From: Mycobacterium sp.
GTDB lineage: Bacteria > Actinomycetota > Actinomycetes > Mycobacteriales > Mycobacteriaceae
Direction of reading: 5' to 3'
DNA: 50,547 nt
NCBI RefSeq assembly: GCF_025965855.1
Contig: NZ_JAOPWB010000201.1
Coordinates: 1-50,547 of the forward strand
Below the pieces are notes generated by a model, which saw nothing but the letters and a program-made list of their open reading frames with translations, was not told the DNA's origin and ran no database searches. Positions 23,801-31,495 of the stretch are shown one piece after another; positions within the stretch are counted from its first letter, which is position 1; the number at the start of each line of letters is the position of its first letter. The position numbers and the translations under genes are program-made.

Positions 23801-24588
23801 GTTCCGGTCCAGCGCGGCGGGCGCTTCTCCGCGAACGCGATCGCGCCTTCCTTGGCGTCGTTGGATACGAACACCGGGCCCAGGATCTTGGTCTGCTCCG
23901 CCCACCTGGACTCCGGGGTCCAGCCGCGGGACTCGGTGATGATCCGCTTGGTTGCGGCCACCGCGAGCGGCCCGTTGGCGGTGATCTTCTCGGCCAGCGC
24001 GATCGCCGCCTCCAGCGCCTCGCCCGGCTCTGCCAGCACGTTGACCAGCCCGAGTTCATGGGCGCGCTCGGCCGGCAGGTTGTCGCCGGTGAGCGCCAGC
24101 TCCATGGCGATCGCATAGGGGATGCGCTCGGGCAGCCGCAACAGCCCGCCGCCGCCGGCCACCAGCCCACGCTTGACCTCAGGGATGCCGAACGCCGACT
24201 CGCGCGACGCGACGATGAGGTCGGTGGCCAGCGCCAGCTCGGTGCCGCCGGCCAGGGCGAACCCTTCCACCGCGGCGATCAGCGGCTTGGCCGGCGGGCG
24301 TTGGGTGAACCCCATGCCGCGGCCCTCGACGACGACGTTCTCGCCGCGGGCGAACGCCTTGAGGTCCATGCCCGCGCAGAACGAGCCGCCCGCGCCGGTC
24401 AGGATTCCCACCGACAGGCCGGTGTCGCCGTCGAGCCGATCCACGGCATCGGCCAGGCCCCGGCTGACCGCGGCGTTGACCGCGTTCTTGGCCTTCGGCC
24501 GGTTGATGGTGATGATCAGGATCCGATCCCGTTGCTCGACCAGGACTTCGGGTTCGCCCACGCTGGCCTCTTCGCTCCCAGTGCTCAC
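23797..24588 (-). CDS. echA1: Enoyl-CoA hydratase EchA1 (Rv0222 homologue)
   Basis: A 263-residue crotonase. Both hydratase glutamates are present: Glu137 in FGIPEVKRG and Glu163 in IAMELALTGD. The oxyanion loop is SFCAGMDLKAF. The sequence is nearly collinear with my memory of M. tuberculosis Rv0222, and it directly precedes DGAT and lipC as Rv0222 does. In M. tuberculosis, Rv0222 has been reported to be ubiquitinated by the host at Lys76 to dampen immunity; the equivalent Lys77 in GMDLKAF is conserved here. It starts at GTG with AAGGAG further upstream. Confidence 0.93.
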   Translation of the reverse strand: MSTGSEEASVGEPEVLVEQRDRILIITINRPKAKNAVNAAVSRGLADAVDRLDGDTGLSVGILTGAGGSFCAGMDLKAFARGENVVVEGRGMGFTQRPPAKPLIAAVEGFALAGGTELALATDLIVASRESAFGIPEVKRGLVAGGGGLLRLPERIPYAIAMELALTGDNLPAERAHELGLVNVLAEPGEALEAAIALAEKITANGPLAVAATKRIITESRGWTPESRWAEQTKILGPVFVSNDAKEGAIAFAEKRPPRWTGT

Positions 24589-24647
24589 GGTGCTGCGCAG
24601 CTCCTTCGGATATCAGGTGGCTTCGGATGGGGGTTGTCCGACCCGAT

Positions 24648-24697
24648 GGTAACGGCCGACCGGAACGCCATAGACACCAGCCGAGAGTGCCGTTACC
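24648..24697. repeat. Interrupted inverted repeat upstream of echA1
   Basis: GGTAACGGC (24648-24656) and GCCGTTACC (24689-24697) are perfect 9-base inverted arms 32 bases apart in the 130-base gap between the echA1 start and the DGAT stop. It may be an operator pair for echA1; the wide loop argues against a terminator. Confidence 0.3.
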
Positions 24698-24718
24698 CCG
24701 ACACCCGAACCGGACGGC

Positions 24719-26128
24719 TCAGGCGGGCGCCATCGCGGCCTCGACGACCGTGAGCTCTTCGGGAATATTTGCGGCCCTGCGTATTTCGATGAAGTCGGCG
24801 ACCACGGCCTCGGTCACCTCGTGCGGATCCTTGACGGTGGCCCCGTCGGAGAGCACAGAGATGTTGAGCTGATCGACATAGCTCCACACGGTGATGTTGA
24901 GGCCGCTGCCGGCGGTCAACGGCCCCACCGAATAGATCTCGGTGACCAGGGCGCCGCCCACCCGGCCGCGCTCCCGGGGACCGGGCACGTTCGAGATGTT
25001 CAGGTTGAGGATCTTGTTCTGCCCGTCGCGGCCGGACGCCCACCGGAAAAAGGCGTGGGTGGGCGCGGGCGGCATGTAGGCCGCCCACCGGCTGACCAGC
25101 TCCGGCCCCATCAGGTGGTGGCTTTCCTTCGCCGAGATGGCGTTCTCGTGGCTGCACTGCACCCGCTCCAGCGGATCGTCCGAGTCGGTGGGCAGCGCCA
25201 CCAGCATCCCGGTGAAGCGGTTCCCGGAGATGCGCTCCGGTGAGAAGTCGAAGCTGATCGGCACCGACGCCAGCAGCGGGGCGGCCTTGCCGTCGTAGCG
25301 CAGGAGCAAGGTGCGCAGCGCGCCGGTCGACATCGCAAGCACCATGTCGTTGATCGTCGCCCCGAGCCGCTTGCCGGTCTCCTTGACGTCGGCCAGCGCC
25401 AGCGTGGCGGTGGCGAACCTGCGCTCCGGGGTGATCATGTGGTTCATGAAGGTCGGCGGCGGCTCGAACGGCCGCGTCAGTTCCGGGGACAGCTTGCGCG
25501 AACTGCGGCGAACCCGGCCCAGCCCCTGCGCGGTGTAGCGGATCGTCGCGGGGATTCGCCCGATGTGGCGCAGGTGATCCGTGAACGCCGAAGCCATCAG
25601 CTGCATCGCGGTGGGGGCCGGGTCGCACAGATAGGGGCCGTCCGCGGGTCCGGGCTGCAGGTCCATCCCCCGGGCCATCAGGTTGGCCGAGGCGACGCCG
25701 TCGGCGAGCGCGTGGTGGATCTTGCCGACCACCGCGATCCGGTCATTGGCCAGACCCTCGATGAAGTACATCTCCCACAGCGGACGGGTGCGGTCGAGCG
25801 GGGTGCTGGCGATCCGGCCGATCGCCTCGTCCAATTCGCGGCGACCGCCGGGCGCGGGTAGCCGCCACGGCCGGATGTGGTACTCGAGGTCGAGCTCGCA
25901 GTTCTCCCGCCACATCGGATGGTGGAACTTGAACGGTATTTCGACGAGCTGGTAACAGAACGGCTCGAGCTTGTTCAGCCGGCCGCCGATCACCTGGCGG
26001 AACGCGTCGACGTCGAAGTCACGCCGATCCGGAGCCAGTTCGATCACCGCGGCTTTGATGGTGTGCATGTGCACGTTCGGCGTCTCGCTGTAGAGCAGTA
26101 CCGCGTCCCAGCCGCTGAGCCTTTTCAC
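24719..26128 (-). CDS. Wax ester synthase/diacylglycerol acyltransferase (Rv0221 homologue)
   Basis: A 469-residue bifunctional WS/DGAT enzyme that esterifies acyl-CoA to diacylglycerol or long-chain alcohols for storage lipid. The catalytic motif HHxxxDG is His138-His139-ALA-Asp143-Gly144, preceded by the family PLW motif (RPLWEMYFIEGL) at 116-127. A NDMVLA segment and the C-terminal NVPGP motif of the family are also present. Translation starts at GTG with AAGGGG five bases upstream. It lies 44 bases downstream of lipC in the same direction, with a directly repeated CCTTACTCA in the gap. An esterase-synthase pair suggests turnover of storage lipid. Confidence 0.94.
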   Translation of the reverse strand: MKRLSGWDAVLLYSETPNVHMHTIKAAVIELAPDRRDFDVDAFRQVIGGRLNKLEPFCYQLVEIPFKFHHPMWRENCELDLEYHIRPWRLPAPGGRRELDEAIGRIASTPLDRTRPLWEMYFIEGLANDRIAVVGKIHHALADGVASANLMARGMDLQPGPADGPYLCDPAPTAMQLMASAFTDHLRHIGRIPATIRYTAQGLGRVRRSSRKLSPELTRPFEPPPTFMNHMITPERRFATATLALADVKETGKRLGATINDMVLAMSTGALRTLLLRYDGKAAPLLASVPISFDFSPERISGNRFTGMLVALPTDSDDPLERVQCSHENAISAKESHHLMGPELVSRWAAYMPPAPTHAFFRWASGRDGQNKILNLNISNVPGPRERGRVGGALVTEIYSVGPLTAGSGLNITVWSYVDQLNISVLSDGATVKDPHEVTEAVVADFIEIRRAANIPEELTVVEAAMAPA

Positions 26129-26172
26129 CGCTGCCCCTTACTCATAGGGGGACCTTACTCAGCGGCGGGGTC

Positions 26173-27378
26173 TCAGATAACCTCTTTCGCGCCGATCTGC
26201 GTTTTGGTGCGGTAGACCTGGTTGAGGAACAGCGAAGCGGCATGGGCCGCCGCGCCGGCCCGCTCCCCGTCGATGAGGTCGTACCCGTGGCCCGCCCCGG
26301 GCAATTCCAGGTAGCCGACCATCGAATGCGAGACGGCCCGCAGCCGGTCAACGAAGCTACGCGCCTGCTCGACCGGGATGACGCTGTCCTTGCTGCCGTG
26401 AATCACGAGGAATGGCGGCGCATTTCGATGCACCCGCGCGATCGGCGACGCGTCGCGGAACACCTCGGGGTGGCGGGTGATCGACTTCCTGACGACCACC
26501 CGCTCCAGGAAGTCGACGAACCGCACCCGCTCGGGGGTGGAGCGGTCCTCCCAGTCGTAACGGCCGTAGATGCCGACCACCGCGTCCACCGAACTGTCGG
26601 CGCCCTCCGGCAGTTCGGCCCGGTGCACCGGGTCGTCGGGGGTCAGCCCGGCCAGCGCGGACAGGTGTCCACCGGCCGAACAGCCCGCCACCGCAACGAA
26701 ATTGCGGTCGCCACCGAACTTGTCGACGTTAGCGCGCGCCCACGCGATAGCCGTCTTGACGTCGGTGATGTGGCGCGGCCAGCGGTGGTGCGGCGCGACC
26801 CGGTAGTCGATCGCCAGACACACCCAGCCCTGCGCGGCCAGCCGGGACATCAGCGCGGAGCCCTGCCCCATGCACCTGCCATGCACCCAGGCGCCGCCGG
26901 GCACGAAGATGAGGACCGGCGCGGGATGCGCGGGCAGGTCTTTGCGGCGCCAGACCTCGAGCACCTGCGCCGGGCTGTCCCCGTAGTGGACGCCGCGACG
27001 ATAGAGGTAGCGGCGCTGGCGCATCGCATCCCAGATCGGCGGGGTCCGCTCGGCGGTGGGCCATTCGACGTCGAGGTCCGCGGCCGACACGACGCCCCGC
27101 AGCGCCGCGACGGCGACCTCACGGATGCTCTCCCGGTCCTGGCGACGCACGTCGTTGACGCCGGGCGTCAGCCAATCCTTCGTCATCGCGGACAGGGCTT
27201 GCGGTGCGTGACGGGCGCCCCAGACGCTCATCGCGGTCAGGGCGCCCAGCGGCTCTAGGCGCTTGCCGACGACCGGCAGCGAGGCGCCGGCAACGCTCAG
27301 GGCCAGCATGTAGTCGGCGGGACCGGCCCGCAGCAACCATTTCATGCAGGGTGTCATGCGGGGTGCCCTCGCGGTCAT
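26173..27378 (-). CDS. lipC: Esterase/lipase LipC (Rv0220 homologue)
   Basis: A 401-residue alpha/beta hydrolase of the hormone-sensitive lipase-like group. The oxyanion-hole region reads FVPGGAWVHG, the nucleophile elbow is AGCSAGGH, the acid lies near HGSKDSVIPV, and the histidine is in PGAGHGYD. The M. tuberculosis protein is a cell-surface esterase acting on short-chain esters. The ATG start has no ribosome site but is preceded, at exactly six bases, by the -10-like TACAGT, so the mRNA is probably leaderless. DGAT and echA1 follow on the same strand. No classical signal peptide is evident. Confidence 0.95.
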   Translation of the reverse strand: MTARAPRMTPCMKWLLRAGPADYMLALSVAGASLPVVGKRLEPLGALTAMSVWGARHAPQALSAMTKDWLTPGVNDVRRQDRESIREVAVAALRGVVSAADLDVEWPTAERTPPIWDAMRQRRYLYRRGVHYGDSPAQVLEVWRRKDLPAHPAPVLIFVPGGAWVHGRCMGQGSALMSRLAAQGWVCLAIDYRVAPHHRWPRHITDVKTAIAWARANVDKFGGDRNFVAVAGCSAGGHLSALAGLTPDDPVHRAELPEGADSSVDAVVGIYGRYDWEDRSTPERVRFVDFLERVVVRKSITRHPEVFRDASPIARVHRNAPPFLVIHGSKDSVIPVEQARSFVDRLRAVSHSMVGYLELPGAGHGYDLIDGERAGAAAHAASLFLNQVYRTKTQIGAKEVI

Positions 27379-27384
27379 GTACGG

Positions 27385-27390
27385 ACTGTA
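27385..27390 (-). promoter_or_regulatory. Candidate -10 box for a leaderless lipC transcript
   Basis: TACAGT on the minus strand fits TANNNT and ends six bases before the lipC ATG. No Shine-Dalgarno sequence is seen. Confidence 0.5.
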
Positions 27391-27479
27391 CCCCCGTGCG
27401 GCACGCCAAAACTGACGATTGCGTTAAGGGTGGTGCCCGCGGTGAACGAACGCCCAACCACCAGTTTGCTGCATGCAGG

Positions 27480-28022
27480 CTAATCCTTGTTCAAATCGGC
27501 TGGAGCTATTTGCTGTGGCACGGCGCCGGGGGTTCGATAACGCGCGACGGCGAGTCGGGCGGCGTAGCAAATAGCGCTCACCGCGAACATCGCCGCGGTG
27601 AGCAACAGCCACCTGCCCAAAAACGGCTGCTGGGTTTGCCCGGTGGCCGCCTGGTAGGCCGGGGCGCCCTGCTGGATGATGCCGGGGAGGAAGACCAGCA
27701 GCGTCAGCCCGGCGCCCAGGGCAGGCACCCGAATGTGGTTGCGGGCGCTGATGTTTGGAAGGTCGGCCGCGGCTCGCCCGATTCGTGCGAACAGCGCCCG
27801 GTCGGCCAGCGCGTAGAGCGGGAAGAGCAACAGGTCGTGGGCGATCACGGCGGCGGCCAACCAGACGGCGATCGACTGCCACCAGGTGCCGGAGTTCCAC
27901 AGCGTGGCCGGCTTGAAAGTGGCGAGAATGTAGCCCAGCAGCGCGAAACCGGACAGCATCGTCAGCAGATGCAGCGGGCGAGACCCGTAAACCACCCCGA
28001 AACTTCTTGAGAGTGCTGACAT
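27480..28022 (-). CDS. Four-helix membrane protein (Rv0219 homologue)
   Basis: A 180-residue integral membrane protein with four hydrophobic segments (about 18-38, 50-72, 105-125 and 135-155). The ATG at 28022 is one base after the stop of the sulfite oxidase-like gene (TGAGATG), so the two are translationally linked. An open frame extends upstream into that gene but is not membrane-like. The function is unknown; the tight linkage suggests a membrane partner, such as an electron-transfer or assembly factor, of the cytochrome b/molybdopterin fusion. Confidence 0.88.
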   Translation of the reverse strand: MSALSRSFGVVYGSRPLHLLTMLSGFALLGYILATFKPATLWNSGTWWQSIAVWLAAAVIAHDLLLFPLYALADRALFARIGRAAADLPNISARNHIRVPALGAGLTLLVFLPGIIQQGAPAYQAATGQTQQPFLGRWLLLTAAMFAVSAICYAARLAVARYRTPGAVPQQIAPADLNKD

Positions 28023-28023
28023 C

Positions 28024-29328
28024 TCAGCTCGACTCGAATTCGATGGACGCCACCCATTTGGTGTTGTGCACGCCGGGCAGCGCCGGCACGATGATCCGCG
28101 CCGGGTAGCCGTGATCCAGCGACAGGTCGGCGCCGTTGACCCGCAACGCCAGTAAGGCATCGGGGTCGCGAATCTGGTTGGCCTGCAACGCCGCCTCGCC
28201 GAACGCGCCACCCCGTTGCAGCGACGTCACCCGCGCGGCTTGTGGCGCGGGCACCCCCGCGATTCGGGCCAGCTCGGCCAGCCGGACCCCGCTCCAGGTC
28301 TGCACGGTCGACCACCCCTCGACGCACGCGATCGGCAGCCGCGCCGTGGATTGCGGCATACCGGCCAGCGCCGCCCGGTCCAGCACCACCTCCGAGGACC
28401 CGCCGCGCACGACCAATCGCCAACTCGCGCCAACGCTTTCGGGCGTGATGCCCGCGGCGACCGCGGTCTTGTTGACCGGGAAGTCGCCGCGACCCCGCCC
28501 GCGCGGCAGCAGCAGGGCGGCGCCGCGGGAGGCCCCGCCGAGGGTCTGGCCGCCCGTCAGCACGCCGATGAGAACCACGCCGGAGCCGACCAGCGCCAGC
28601 GCGCCGCGTCTGCTCATGGTCGGTTCTGCCGGATCGGCCGACACCAGACCGTCGGGATCGGGCGCTTCCGGGTGTGTGTCACTTCGGTTGGTGCGCAACA
28701 CTTCTCGCAGCGATTGCGACCGCAACCCGGTGAGCATGCGCGGGATCTTGACCGCGATGTGCATCAGGAACCCGGCGATGAAGACCCAAGCCCCGAAATA
28801 GTGCGCGTCGTAGAAGCTGAACCCGAAGATGTAGTCGTACTGGATGTTCAGCACCCCGGTGACGATTTCGAACAACACCCCGCCGACCAGCATCAGCAAC
28901 GACAATCGCTCCAGCAGCTGGGCGATCGAGCGGGCCGGCGGCCACACGAACAGCCGCGGGATCACCGACCACAGCTTGGCCAGCACCACCGGGATGACCA
29001 CCAGGCCCAGCCCCACGTGCAGACCCTGGGTCAGCCGGTACAACCACGACGGGCGCGTCGGCCAGGCGAAGACGGGCAGGCGCAGCCAGCCGACGTCGGC
29101 GGGGATGGCCTGACCGAGTTGCGGCGCGTAGGCGATGTAGGACAGCAGCCCGGTGACGATGACGATCGGCATCGCGATCAGCAGCACCAGCCCGAACACC
29201 GACGTCAGCCACGGGCCGCGCAACGGGCTTCGAAACTGGATGAGCAAACGCCCCAGGCGCTGCGCGCCCGGCGGCGGATGCCGGTCGAGCGCGCGCCACA
29301 GCTTGGCGGGAAAACCGTAGTCGCTCAC
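28024..29328 (-). CDS. Cytochrome b-like membrane domain fused to a sulfite oxidase-like Moco domain (Rv0218 homologue)
   Basis: A 434-residue fusion. The first 230 residues form a b-type cytochrome-like bundle of four to five helices with histidines suited to heme ligation (GLHVGLGL, DAHYFGAW, FLMHIAVKIP). A linker follows, then TMSRRGALALVGSGVV, which looks like an internal twin-arginine signal and further helix. The last 150 residues are an oxidoreductase molybdopterin-binding domain with the molybdenum-ligating cysteine in LPIACVEGW. Catalysis is thus expected outside, with electrons exchanged through the heme domain. The GTG start overlaps the stop of the upstream methyltransferase (GTGA). 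The substrate is unknown. Confidence 0.9.
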   Translation of the reverse strand: MSDYGFPAKLWRALDRHPPPGAQRLGRLLIQFRSPLRGPWLTSVFGLVLLIAMPIVIVTGLLSYIAYAPQLGQAIPADVGWLRLPVFAWPTRPSWLYRLTQGLHVGLGLVVIPVVLAKLWSVIPRLFVWPPARSIAQLLERLSLLMLVGGVLFEIVTGVLNIQYDYIFGFSFYDAHYFGAWVFIAGFLMHIAVKIPRMLTGLRSQSLREVLRTNRSDTHPEAPDPDGLVSADPAEPTMSRRGALALVGSGVVLIGVLTGGQTLGGASRGAALLLPRGRGRGDFPVNKTAVAAGITPESVGASWRLVVRGGSSEVVLDRAALAGMPQSTARLPIACVEGWSTVQTWSGVRLAELARIAGVPAPQAARVTSLQRGGAFGEAALQANQIRDPDALLALRVNGADLSLDHGYPARIIVPALPGVHNTKWVASIEFESS

Positions 29329-29978
29329 AGGGCGGCCAGGCTCGCGATGACCCGACCGCCGATCAACCGGACGCCGGTCAGCGTCAGACCGACCTGCGCG
29401 GCCAGCGTGGCGGCGCTGTCCACACCGACCGACGCCCACCGGAACCAGGGGCCGACGTCGCGGGCCGTCTCCAGGCGCACCCAGCGCGGACGGACCCCGA
29501 TCGCGTCGGTCTCGAACTCAGCGACGCAACGCCCGTCGCGGCCGAGCAGCTCGGCGGCGCGGGCCAGGATCCGTCGCGGGTCGCCGCCCAAACCGACGTT
29601 GCCGTCGACGAGCAAAACCGTCTGCCAAAAACCGGTTCCGGGTAGCGGCTCGAACACGTCGCCCAGCAGCGCGGGCGCACCGCCGTGGCCCGCCAAGCGG
29701 ATCGCCGTCGCCGACCGATCGATGCCGAGCGCGGGTATCCCCCGCTGGATGAGCTTGGCGACCAGCCGTCCCGGCCCGCATCCCAGCTCTATCGTCGGTC
29801 CGGCGCACATCCACGTCACGGCCTCGTCGAAGACGTCGTCGAAGGCGTCGCGGGGCGCGCTGTCGGAACATCGCTCGCCCAGCCAACGGTGAGCCGGCAG
29901 CGGCCGAACCTCGCCGTCCTCGTGCCGGACCCAACATCTCTCGCCACCGAGCGCCCGATCGTAGAGATGGCCCAGCAT
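29325..29978 (-). CDS. SAM-dependent methyltransferase
   Basis: A 217-residue class I methyltransferase. Motif I is IELGCGPGRL, followed by the acidic GIDRSA and the VLLVDGNVGLGGDP region. The start at 29978 (MLGHLYDRAL) has GAGAGG six bases upstream; the frame is open further but lacks a ribosome site. Its stop overlaps the GTG of the sulfite oxidase-like gene (GTGA), so methyltransferase, molybdoenzyme and four-helix protein form one coupled operon. The substrate is unknown. M. tuberculosis has no methyltransferase directly before Rv0218. Confidence 0.9.
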   Translation of the reverse strand: MLGHLYDRALGGERCWVRHEDGEVRPLPAHRWLGERCSDSAPRDAFDDVFDEAVTWMCAGPTIELGCGPGRLVAKLIQRGIPALGIDRSATAIRLAGHGGAPALLGDVFEPLPGTGFWQTVLLVDGNVGLGGDPRRILARAAELLGRDGRCVAEFETDAIGVRPRWVRLETARDVGPWFRWASVGVDSAATLAAQVGLTLTGVRLIGGRVIASLAAL

Positions 29979-30222
29979 GTCACGCCTCTCGCATCGTGCG
30001 CGACCAGGCGGCCGGACGCGCCTTTGCCCCGGTGGGGGATGTTTCCACAAACCCGCATCGCCGGCACGCCGATATCCACGGGATACGCCAGCATTTCGAT
30101 CAACCGGATCGATACCCCGATCCGCGATCGGCTAACCCCGCCCGGGTGAGGCCGCCCTGCCGACCGGGCCGAATGGTTCACGCGAGTGATTCGGCGCCGG
30201 AGCCAGCCCGGATGGGTCCCGG

Positions 30223-31050
30223 CTAAGGCGAACCGGCGTCGAACAGGAATTCGTCCAGCAGCCGGTTCACGCGGGCCGGATCTTCCAGCGCGGCCAGATG
30301 CGCGACTCCGTCCAGCACGGTGAAGGACGCGTTGGGAATCGACTCCGCCATGGCCCGGGTTTCCGCCAGCGGGAAGGTGGCGTCCTCGGCGCCCGCGATC
30401 ACGAGTACCGGGGCGGTTACGCGACTCAGTAGAGCGTGTTGATCCGGCCGGTCGGGGACCACGCTGCGGACCGCCCAGCGGGCCGAATCGACGTCGACAG
30501 CGCGCAAGTTCGCGAGCACAACCTCGACCACCTCCGGACGGCTGCGCAGCGTCGTCGGACCCAGGAAGCTGCGCACCGCCGGCCGCGTCAGCGGCGGCCG
30601 GATGCCGCCCAGGGCTCTCGCCAGCCGCAACATGGTCGCAAACCGAATCTTTTGGACGAAACCGGCTTTCGACGCCGTGCAGTTCATCAAGACGGCGCGG
30701 TCGAGGCGGTCGGGATGGCGGGCCGCGAACGTGGCGCCAATCATTCCGCCCCAGGAATTGCCGACGAAGTGAGCTTTGTCGATGCCGAGCCCATCGAGCA
30801 GGTCGACGACGCAGCGCGCGCAGTCGGTGAAGCTGAACGCCGCGTGCAGGGGCGCGCTGCCCCCGTGGCCGGGTGGGTCTATGAGCACCAGGCGGTTGCT
30901 CTCACCGAAGCGGGCGGCCTGGCCGGCCCACAGGTCTCCGTTCATCAGCAGGCTGGGCCACATCAGCACGGCGGGCCCGGTTCCGTGGCTGATCTGGGTG
31001 CGGATCGTCCCCATAGCGGTATCGACTGACCGCGACACCAGCTTGCTCAC
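30223..31050 (-). CDS. Alpha/beta hydrolase
   Basis: A 275-residue alpha/beta hydrolase. The nucleophile elbow is VGNSWGGM, the acid is in GAEDATFP and the histidine in DGVAHLAAL. The N-terminal HGTGPAVLMWPSLLMNG region contributes the oxyanion hole. The GTG at 31050 (VSKLVSRSVD) is the likely start, since the upstream open frame is Arg-rich and not hydrolase-like. It lies 85 bases downstream of nirD on the same strand and may be read through from the nitrate operon, though a functional link is not evident. Ester or C-C bond hydrolysis cannot be distinguished. Confidence 0.88.
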   Translation of the reverse strand: MSKLVSRSVDTAMGTIRTQISHGTGPAVLMWPSLLMNGDLWAGQAARFGESNRLVLIDPPGHGGSAPLHAAFSFTDCARCVVDLLDGLGIDKAHFVGNSWGGMIGATFAARHPDRLDRAVLMNCTASKAGFVQKIRFATMLRLARALGGIRPPLTRPAVRSFLGPTTLRSRPEVVEVVLANLRAVDVDSARWAVRSVVPDRPDQHALLSRVTAPVLVIAGAEDATFPLAETRAMAESIPNASFTVLDGVAHLAALEDPARVNRLLDEFLFDAGSP

Positions 31051-31135
31051 GTCGCCACCATATGTCGATCCGTAACGACGCGCCGGGCTTCGAGCCAGCG
31101 TGCGGGAACGCCCGTCGCGAGCGCCGGCCCACCTC

Positions 31136-31495
31136 TTAAGCCGGGCGGGAAACCGCGCCGTTGTTTTGCGGGCGCTGTGATTTGGCGTCAAGGCGCAGCT
31201 GGATCGATCCGGCACCGTCGGCGTGCACGGGATAGGCGGTCACTTCCGCGCCGCCGTTGGCGACCTCGCATCCCGTTTCCAGGTCGTAGGTGAAGCCGTG
31301 CAGCGGGCAGACGACGACCCGGCCGTCGGTGAGCCCGTCCGCCAACGGGCCTCCGCGGTGCGGGCATACCGCGTCAAGGGCGCGCAGCGAACCGTCGCGC
31401 AGCCGGAAGACCACGATTTGCCGGCCGGCGATCGCGTAGGCGCGGCCCTCGCCCATCGGGATGTCGTCAACCGGGCCCAAAATGATGTCGTTCAT
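31136..31495 (-). CDS. nirD: Nitrite reductase small subunit NirD
   Basis: A 119-residue Rieske-type protein that partners NirB in NADH-dependent nitrite reduction to ammonium in the cytoplasm. The [2Fe-2S] ligands are Cys44-x-His46 (CPHRGGP) and Cys63-xx-His66 (CPLHGF), so unlike many enterobacterial NirD proteins the Rieske site is intact. Its ATG overlaps the nirB stop by four bases (ATGA), showing coupling. The C-terminal 12 residues are polar and probably disordered. Confidence 0.94.
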   Translation of the reverse strand: MNDIILGPVDDIPMGEGRAYAIAGRQIVVFRLRDGSLRALDAVCPHRGGPLADGLTDGRVVVCPLHGFTYDLETGCEVANGGAEVTAYPVHADGAGSIQLRLDAKSQRPQNNGAVSRPA

